From the NCBI GenBank assembly GCA_030630935.1, contig DAOVMD010000061.1:1-10846 (forward strand): a stretch of 10,846 nucleotides of DNA, in the 5' to 3' direction. The notes beneath the pieces were generated by a model. That model was not told the DNA's origin. It saw nothing but the letters and a program-made list of their open reading frames with translations, and made no database searches. Position 1 is the first letter of the stretch, and each line of letters starts with the position of its first letter. A program made the position numbers and the translations under genes. The DNA is from Candidatus Mcinerneyibacteriota bacterium (lineage in GTDB: Bacteria; AUK180; JAQVHJ01). This document shows, piece by piece, positions 6,558 through 10,846 of the stretch.

Positions 6558-7574
6558 ATGCCAGAAATTCGAAAAGACCCGATAACCCAAGCATGGATAA
6601 TTATTGCTACGGAAAGAGCAAAGCGTCCTGATGACTTTAAGACTGATGCTAAACCTGAGGAGCCTAAGAATTGCCCATTCTGTGAAGGAAACGAAAACCT
6701 TACCCCCCCTGAGATTTTCTCATATCGCAAGGAGGGTTCAGGTAAAGATAATAAAGGCTGGTGGATTAGGGGATTCCCTAATGCTACCCCGGTATTGAGG
6801 ATTGAAGGAGATATCGGCAGTAGAGGTTTTGGATTATTTGATTATATGAATGGAATTGGAGCTCATGAAATAATAGTTGAAACTCCAAATCATAATGACA
6901 CCTTTGCAACAATGACTACAAACCAAATTGAGAAGATATTTTGGGGATATCGAGACAGGATAATTGACCTGAAAAAAGATACAAGGTTCAGATATGTTCT
7001 TGTCTTTAAGAATCAGGGACCATTGTCGGGAACTTCAAATTTAACACATCCGTTTTCGCAGATAATTGCATTACCAGTCACACCAAAAAAGATAAAAGAA
7101 GAGCTCGACGGAGCAAGGCTTCATTATCAATTAAAAGAAAGATGTATATTCTGTGATATAATTAATCAGGAGTTAATGACAAAAAGCAGGGTAATTGTAG
7201 AAAATGATAAAGTAATCGCAATCATGCCGTATGCCCCTAGGTTCCCATTTGAAACCTGGATTCTTCCAAAACAGCATTGTGACGATTTCACGATGGTTGG
7301 GAAACAAGAGATTATGGCATTAGCTGATGTCACAAAAAGGTTCTTTGCAAAACTTTATAAAGTTCTTGGGAATCCATCATTTAACGTTATCCTTCATGAC
7401 GCTCCCAATAAGATTCCACAACAGGGTTACTGGCAAACAATTAAGTACGATTTCCACTGGCACTTTGAAGTAATTCCAAGGATCACAAAAGTTGCAGGAT
7501 TTGAATGGGGGACAGGATTTTATATCAACCCAATGCCACCTGAAGTTGCAGCAGAAGCATTAAGGAATGCATAG
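6558..7574 (+). CDS. galT: GalT-like hexose-1-phosphate uridylyltransferase, catalytic His replaced by Phe
   Basis: The 338-residue product has the two tandem HIT-like halves of galactose-1-phosphate uridylyltransferase, which swaps UMP between UDP-glucose and hexose-1-phosphate. Visible features are CPFC (Cys39, Cys42), the GIGAHEIIVETPNH block (99-112), CIFC (Cys196, Cys199), APRFPFETWILPKQH (226-240), and HWHFEVIPR (His300, His302), followed by KVAGFEWGTGFYINP. The active-site stretch reads HPFSQ at 164-168. In E. coli GalT the same numbering gives His164-Pro-His166-x-Gln168, where His166 is the nucleophile that carries UMP. Here residue 166 is Phe (codon TTT, 7053-7055). The rest of the fold looks intact. 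AAGGAGGTG lies 7-8 bases before the ATG. Normal uridylyl transfer is doubtful; a changed or lost activity is possible. The gene symbol reflects family, not proven activity. Confidence 0.8.
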   Translation: MPEIRKDPITQAWIIIATERAKRPDDFKTDAKPEEPKNCPFCEGNENLTPPEIFSYRKEGSGKDNKGWWIRGFPNATPVLRIEGDIGSRGFGLFDYMNGIGAHEIIVETPNHNDTFATMTTNQIEKIFWGYRDRIIDLKKDTRFRYVLVFKNQGPLSGTSNLTHPFSQIIALPVTPKKIKEELDGARLHYQLKERCIFCDIINQELMTKSRVIVENDKVIAIMPYAPRFPFETWILPKQHCDDFTMVGKQEIMALADVTKRFFAKLYKVLGNPSFNVILHDAPNKIPQQGYWQTIKYDFHWHFEVIPRITKVAGFEWGTGFYINPMPPEVAAEALRNA

Positions 7575-8552
7575 ATGAAAGAAAAGATTCTCGAGTTAAT
7601 AAAAAAATTCAAGAACAAAAAAATTGCAATCATAGGTGACTTGATTCTTGATAAATATGTCTGGGGTAAAGTAGATAGAGTCTCTCCTGAAGCTCCGGTT
7701 CCTGTAATTGATGTTAGTAAAGACGAATACAAGATTGGAGCTGCCGGGAATGTTGCATTGAATATTGCAGCTCTCGGCGGGAAGCCTTACCTCTTCAGTG
7801 TAATCGGGAATGATGGTTTTGGCAGAATGGTGAAGGATTTACTAAAAAAGAAAAACATAAATGCGGCAGGGCTTGTTGTCGATCATACAAGACAGACTAC
7901 TTTAAAGATCCGAATTATTGCCCAGTCTCAGCAGGTCGTCAGGATAGATTATGAAGACAGGCATGTAATCCCACATCAAGTCCATAAATCAATCATTAAT
8001 AAACTTAAGAAAATAAAACCCGATGCAATTATTGTTGAGGATTATAATAAAGGGCTTTTAACTCGAAAACTTATCTCGGACATTGGAAAATTTGCAAGGA
8101 AAATTAAAATATTATCTATTGCTGATCCGCATCCGACAAGGGACTTATTATTTTATAAAGGTGTGGATTCAATAACTCCGAATAAAAAAGAAGCATATAA
8201 ATTATTAAATGCAAAATATAACCTTCCTATAAATAAGATTGGAAAAAAGATTCTTGAAGAACTTAATATCAAATTTTCTCTAATCACATTAGGTGAAGAC
8301 GGAGTAAAAGTATTCCGGAAGAATTCAATAAAGCACATTCCAACACATGCGAAAGAGATCTTTGATGTCACCGGAGCAGGTGATACTGTTATCAGTATCT
8401 ATGCTCTTGCTCTTGCCTCAGGATCTGAGCCCGAGATTGCAGCGTTCATCGCAAATGTCGGTGCTGGTGTAGTCGTAACAGAGATCGGCGCCGGAACTAT
8501 AACTATGAATGAGTTAATCGAAGAAATAAATCAATATGAAAAAATTATTTAG
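7575..8552 (+). CDS. hldA: D-glycero-beta-D-manno-heptose-7-phosphate kinase (HldA / HldE N-domain type)
   Basis: This PfkB-family kinase phosphorylates heptose 7-phosphate at C1 in ADP-heptose synthesis for the LPS inner core. The 325-residue product matches the stand-alone N-terminal domain of HldE. Substrate-side motif [15 protein letters not shown] lies at 55-69 and [10 protein letters not shown] at 154-163. The PfkB signature DVTGAGDT (264-271) supplies the catalytic base Asp270 and the anion hole. An N-terminal [13 protein letters not shown] stretch and VSPEAPVPV are characteristic of the RfaE1 subgroup. The ATG follows the galT stop with no gap, with an AAGGA ribosome binding site inside the galT end. 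It overlaps the adenylyltransferase by 17 bases, so the two activities fused in E. coli HldE are split but adjacent here. Confidence 0.94.
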   Translation: MKEKILELIKKFKNKKIAIIGDLILDKYVWGKVDRVSPEAPVPVIDVSKDEYKIGAAGNVALNIAALGGKPYLFSVIGNDGFGRMVKDLLKKKNINAAGLVVDHTRQTTLKIRIIAQSQQVVRIDYEDRHVIPHQVHKSIINKLKKIKPDAIIVEDYNKGLLTRKLISDIGKFARKIKILSIADPHPTRDLLFYKGVDSITPNKKEAYKLLNAKYNLPINKIGKKILEELNIKFSLITLGEDGVKVFRKNSIKHIPTHAKEIFDVTGAGDTVISIYALALASGSEPEIAAFIANVGAGVVVTEIGAGTITMNELIEEINQYEKII

Positions 8553-9009
8553 TTTAAAAAAACTTCTTGAAATTCTAAGAACGGAAAAGAAAAAAGGGAA
8601 AAAGATAGTATTCACAAACGGCTGTTTTGACATTATTCATATCGGACATATTAGGTATTTAAAAAAAGCAAGGGCACTTGGTGACTTACTGGTACTTGGT
8701 TTAAATACTGATTCATCAGTAAAAATCCTGAAAGGAAAAGACAGACCTATCATGAGTGAAAAGGAACGGGCGGAGATTCTCGGTTCTTTTGAGATGATAG
8801 ATTATATTGTTCTATTTAATGAAGAGACCCCGATAAAATTAATCATTAAAATTAAACCTGATATCCTTGTAAAAGGTGCTGATTATAAAGGGAAGGAAGT
8901 TGTTGGAACCGATGTCGTCAAAAAATTTGGAGGCAAAGTTAAGTTAATTAAATTTGAAAAAGGTAAAAGCACTTCTGCATTAATTAAAAAAATAAAGAAG
9001 TTAAAATGA
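8536..9009 (+). CDS. rfaE2: D-glycero-beta-D-manno-heptose 1-phosphate adenylyltransferase (HldE C-domain type)
   Basis: A cytidylyltransferase-like nucleotidyltransferase that transfers AMP from ATP to heptose 1-phosphate (after removal of the 7-phosphate by GmhB, not in this window) to give ADP-heptose. The 157-residue length matches a stand-alone RfaE2. [16 protein letters not shown] (27-42) contains the HxGH nucleotide-binding motif (His35, His38). [19 protein letters not shown] is the conserved substrate/nucleotide loop, and the C-terminal [12 protein letters not shown] is the ISSTxxI-like end of the family. The start lies 17 bases inside hldA, and the stop overlaps the kdsB start by four bases (ATGA), so translation is probably coupled on both sides. 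The assignment is secure. Confidence 0.94.
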   Translation: MKKLFSLKKLLEILRTEKKKGKKIVFTNGCFDIIHIGHIRYLKKARALGDLLVLGLNTDSSVKILKGKDRPIMSEKERAEILGSFEMIDYIVLFNEETPIKLIIKIKPDILVKGADYKGKEVVGTDVVKKFGGKVKLIKFEKGKSTSALIKKIKKLK

Positions 9010-9731
9010 AGATAATAGGCGTAATCCCGGCAAGGTTTGCATCAAGTCGTTTTCCGGGAAAACCAATTGAGAAAATCCTTGGGAAACCCATGATTCAATG
9101 GGTTTATGAAGGAGCAAAACAATCCAAACTCCTGAATAAGATAATTGTTGCAACTGATAATGATAAAATCTATAACACCGTTAAGGATTTTGGCGGAGAA
9201 GTTAAACTAACATCTCCTGAAGCGCCATCCGGGTCAGATAGAATCGCTGAAGCAATTAAAGATGAACCGTATGATATTGTCGTGAATATCCAAGGTGATG
9301 AACCGTTAATTAACGGAGAAGTTATTGATACCGCAATAAAGGCTCTTACCGAACACCCGGATGCGGTAGTCGGGACATTATATAAAAAAATAGAAGATGC
9401 AGATGAATTTGAAGACCCGAATGTTGTAAAGGTAGTCTTTGATAAAAATGGCTATGCTATTTATTTCTCCAGGAGTAAAATCCCCTCAAAAGGAAACCTG
9501 TATAAACATATCGGGATATATGTTTATAAATATGATTTTTTAATGAAGTTCTTGACTCTGGATAGAACTGCTCTCGAAATCTCTGAGAAACTTGAACAGC
9601 TTAGAATTATCGAGAACGGTTTCAAAATCGGAGTCGAAGAAATCACAAAAAAACTTTATAGTGTGGATACAAAAGCTGATCTTTTAAAAGTTGAAAAATA
9701 CTTAAAGGAAATTTCAAATGAAAAAAGTTAA
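9006..9731 (+). CDS. kdsB: 3-deoxy-manno-octulosonate cytidylyltransferase (CMP-Kdo synthetase)
   Basis: KdsB activates Kdo with CTP to CMP-Kdo, the donor for Kdo transfer onto lipid A. The 241-residue product shows the nucleotide-binding start [15 protein letters not shown] (6-20), ATDNDKIY (49-56), the SGSDRIAEA loop (75-83), NIQGDEPL (94-101), YFSRSKIP (153-160), [12 protein letters not shown] (168-179), and [12 protein letters not shown] (194-205). VDTKADL at 220-226 is the usual VDTPEDL end. The insertion between SRSKIP and KHIGIY is short but within family range. The gene overlaps the adenylyltransferase by 4 bases and kdsA by 14. An AAAGAAG ribosome binding site lies 5 bases upstream. 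The assignment is secure. Confidence 0.96.
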   Translation: MKIIGVIPARFASSRFPGKPIEKILGKPMIQWVYEGAKQSKLLNKIIVATDNDKIYNTVKDFGGEVKLTSPEAPSGSDRIAEAIKDEPYDIVVNIQGDEPLINGEVIDTAIKALTEHPDAVVGTLYKKIEDADEFEDPNVVKVVFDKNGYAIYFSRSKIPSKGNLYKHIGIYVYKYDFLMKFLTLDRTALEISEKLEQLRIIENGFKIGVEEITKKLYSVDTKADLLKVEKYLKEISNEKS

Positions 9732-10551
9732 AGAAATTCAGATCACAGAACAAATTTCGATTGGTGGAGAGAATAAACCCTTTGTTCTCTTTGCTGGACC
9801 ATGTATAATTGAAAATGACGAAATGATTTTTGACATTGCAAAGGAGTTAAAAGAAATAACCCGGGATTTAAAATTGCAATTTATATTCAAAACGTCTTTT
9901 GATAAAGCAAACCGATCATCAATTGATTCATTCCGTGGACCAGGTCTTGAGAAAGGTCTGGAATTATTAAAAAAAGTAAAGGCCGACCTTGAAATTCCAT
10001 TATTAATCGATATACATTTACCTGAACAAGCGGACCCCGTAGCAGAAGTTGCAGCTATCTTACAGATCCCTGCATTTCTATGCAGGCAGACGGATCTGGT
10101 TACTGCAGCAGCAAAGACCGGAAAACCTGTGAATGTGAAAAAGGGTCAGTTCCTCGCACCATGGGACATGAAAAATATAATAGATAAGATTAAAAAAACC
10201 GGAAACGAAAAAATTATAATGACAGAAAGGGGTTCTTCATTTGGTTATAATAACCTTGTCGTTGATATGCGTGGAATTCCGATCATGCGTGAGATGGGAT
10301 ACCCGGTTATATTTGATGCAACTCACTCGGCTCAACTCCCCGGAGGAGCAGGAACATCAACCGGCGGAATGCGTGACTCAATCCCGTTTATGGCACGAGC
10401 TGCAGTTGCAGCAGGGATTGACGGTTTATTCATGGAAGTTCATCCTGAACCGGAAAAGGGACTCTCTGATGCAAGCAACATGTACCCATTATATAAATTA
10501 AAATACCTTTTGGAAGAACTTATCAAAATAGATCAAATTGTAAAAAGTTAA
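9718..10551 (+). CDS. kdsA: 2-dehydro-3-deoxyphosphooctonate aldolase (Kdo-8-phosphate synthase), metal-dependent class
   Basis: KdsA condenses phosphoenolpyruvate with arabinose 5-phosphate to give Kdo 8-phosphate, the committed step to Kdo. The 277-residue length is normal. Motifs in order are FAGPCIIE (25-32), FKTSFDKANRSS (57-68), FRGPGLEKGL (72-81), LIDIHLPEQ (96-104), FLCRQTDL (120-127), VNVKKGQFLAPWDM (138-151), MTERGSSFGYNNLVVDMR (168-185) and FDATHSAQLPGG (199-210). Cys29, His203, Glu240 and Asp251 are each offset by 18 from the Aquifex metal ligands Cys11, His185, Glu222 and Asp233. This points to the metal-dependent class rather than the E. coli type, which has Asn in place of Cys. 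AAAGGA lies 8 bases upstream of the start. It is the last gene of the operon seen here; kdsC and kdsD are not in the window. Confidence 0.97.
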   Translation: MKKVKEIQITEQISIGGENKPFVLFAGPCIIENDEMIFDIAKELKEITRDLKLQFIFKTSFDKANRSSIDSFRGPGLEKGLELLKKVKADLEIPLLIDIHLPEQADPVAEVAAILQIPAFLCRQTDLVTAAAKTGKPVNVKKGQFLAPWDMKNIIDKIKKTGNEKIIMTERGSSFGYNNLVVDMRGIPIMREMGYPVIFDATHSAQLPGGAGTSTGGMRDSIPFMARAAVAAGIDGLFMEVHPEPEKGLSDASNMYPLYKLKYLLEELIKIDQIVKS

Positions 10552-10606
10552 ATCTTTACAGTGATTTAAACAAGACTTGTAAAGGTAAATTTAAAAACGA
10601 CTGATT

Positions 10607-10645
10607 GTCATTGCGAGGGAGTGAAACGACTGTGGCAATCTCGCT
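10607..10645. repeat. widespread REP-like repeat (GTCATTGCGAGG.../...GGCAATCTCGC)
   Basis: The stretch starts GTCATTGCGAGGGAGTGAAA and ends GTGGCAATCTCGC. It pairs imperfectly with itself (GCGAG with CTCGC; ATTGC with GCAAT). From memory, very similar sequences are scattered between genes in many unrelated bacterial genomes. It lies 55 bases after the kdsA stop. Its reverse complement resembles the bases just outside repeat copy 1 (GTTTCGCTTCGCTCTGCAATGA), which suggests the two repeat types are related. Confidence 0.7.
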
Positions 10646-10748
10646 TTAAAGAAAAAACAAAAGAAAGATTTTGAACAAGGATGGACGGGATGAAAAACAA
10701 AAAAATGTATTCATTCGAAATCCAAAGAATTGTATCCCAAACAAAGTA

Positions 10749-10769
10749 GGGGCGACCGGGCGGGCGCCC
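10749..10769. repeat. GC-rich repeat fragment GGGGCGACCGGGCGGGCGCCC
   Basis: A block of almost pure G and C in an A-rich setting. GGGCG (10750-10754) can pair with CGCCC (10765-10769). It resembles a fragment of the GTAGGGGCGACCGG-type palindromic repeat known between genes in several bacterial groups. The match is from memory and the copy is imperfect. Confidence 0.5.
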
Positions 10770-10846
10770 TGACCATAAGAAATAAAACACCCATTCGATA
10801 AAAAAAGATAAAACAAAAGGAGAAAAGAAAAACAAAAATTAAAAAA

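Larger units (their letters stand above)
10552..10846. other. gene-free, A-rich end of the window
   Basis: No gene is visible in these 295 bases. Right after kdsA, CTTTACA (10554-10560) and TGTAAAG (10578-10584) form a 7-bp inverted repeat with a 17-base loop but no T run, so a terminator is not convincing. Two dispersed-repeat-like elements follow, listed separately. The remainder is A-rich with lysine-like codons in no consistent frame. Confidence 0.6.

Noticed and set aside
10554-10584. Intrinsic terminator after kdsA
   Set aside because: The 7-bp AT-rich stem has a 17-base loop and no following T run.
10608-10835. 75-residue open frame on the minus strand
   Set aside because: It runs through two repeat elements and an A-rich tract, has poly-Phe composition from AAA/GAA runs, and has no ribosome binding site or recognisable family.
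1-10846. CRISPR array, tRNA or rRNA genes, integrase or toxin-antitoxin pair
   Set aside because: I looked for regularly spaced direct repeats, tRNA-like cloverleaf ends and the usual protein motifs and saw none. The repeats present are single or paired, and mostly palindromic.

Overview
This AT-rich window comes from a Gram-negative (diderm) bacterium. It carries genes for the two inner-core lipopolysaccharide (LPS) sugars, heptose and Kdo, and the remains of a large secreted protein with a C-terminal type IX-secretion-like sorting domain. Together with many short palindromic and imperfect dispersed repeats between genes, this resembles an uncultured lineage near the FCB group or WOR-3/Stahlbacteria, Cloacimonadota or Zixibacteria. 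That placement is inference and no marker gene here settles it.

Layout. Bases 1-277 hold a possible gene tail and a dispersed repeat. A minus-strand operon (1867 down to 278) encodes a small DUF4190-like membrane protein, the recombination mediator RecO and the isoprenoid enzyme IspF. It has a well-formed sigma70-type promoter at 1905-1933. Between it and the next gene lies a perfect 44-bp palindrome (1979-2022). A plus-strand gene with its own promoter (2085-2113) encodes a secreted protein with a fibronectin-like region and a C-terminal sorting domain, but its reading frame is broken near 2440-2497. About 900 bases (3863-4756) then hold no gene but several short hairpins and repeat fragments.

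The second half is one compact plus-strand operon (4781-10551) behind a consensus-like promoter at 4728-4756. Its order is a PtsN-like EIIA phosphocarrier, an exported NAGPA-family (phosphodiester glycosidase) protein, a GalT-like nucleotidyltransferase, HldA-type heptose-7-phosphate kinase, HldE-C-type heptose-1-phosphate adenylyltransferase, KdsB and KdsA. Genes overlap or lie 0-3 bases apart, so they are probably co-transcribed. HldA and the adenylyltransferase act towards ADP-heptose. KdsA makes Kdo-8-phosphate and KdsB activates Kdo to CMP-Kdo. The isomerases and phosphatases these pathways also need are not in the window. The operon is followed by a repeat-rich, gene-free end.

Most of the window is ordinary housekeeping and envelope biosynthesis. 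The items most worth a second look are the GalT-like protein with Phe where the nucleophilic His should be, the perfect 44-bp palindrome between divergent promoters, the frameshift in the secreted protein, an 11-base C tract at the start of the DUF4190-like gene, and a repeat placed at the same distance behind the stop codons of two genes on opposite strands. I do not see clear evidence of a new multi-gene system.
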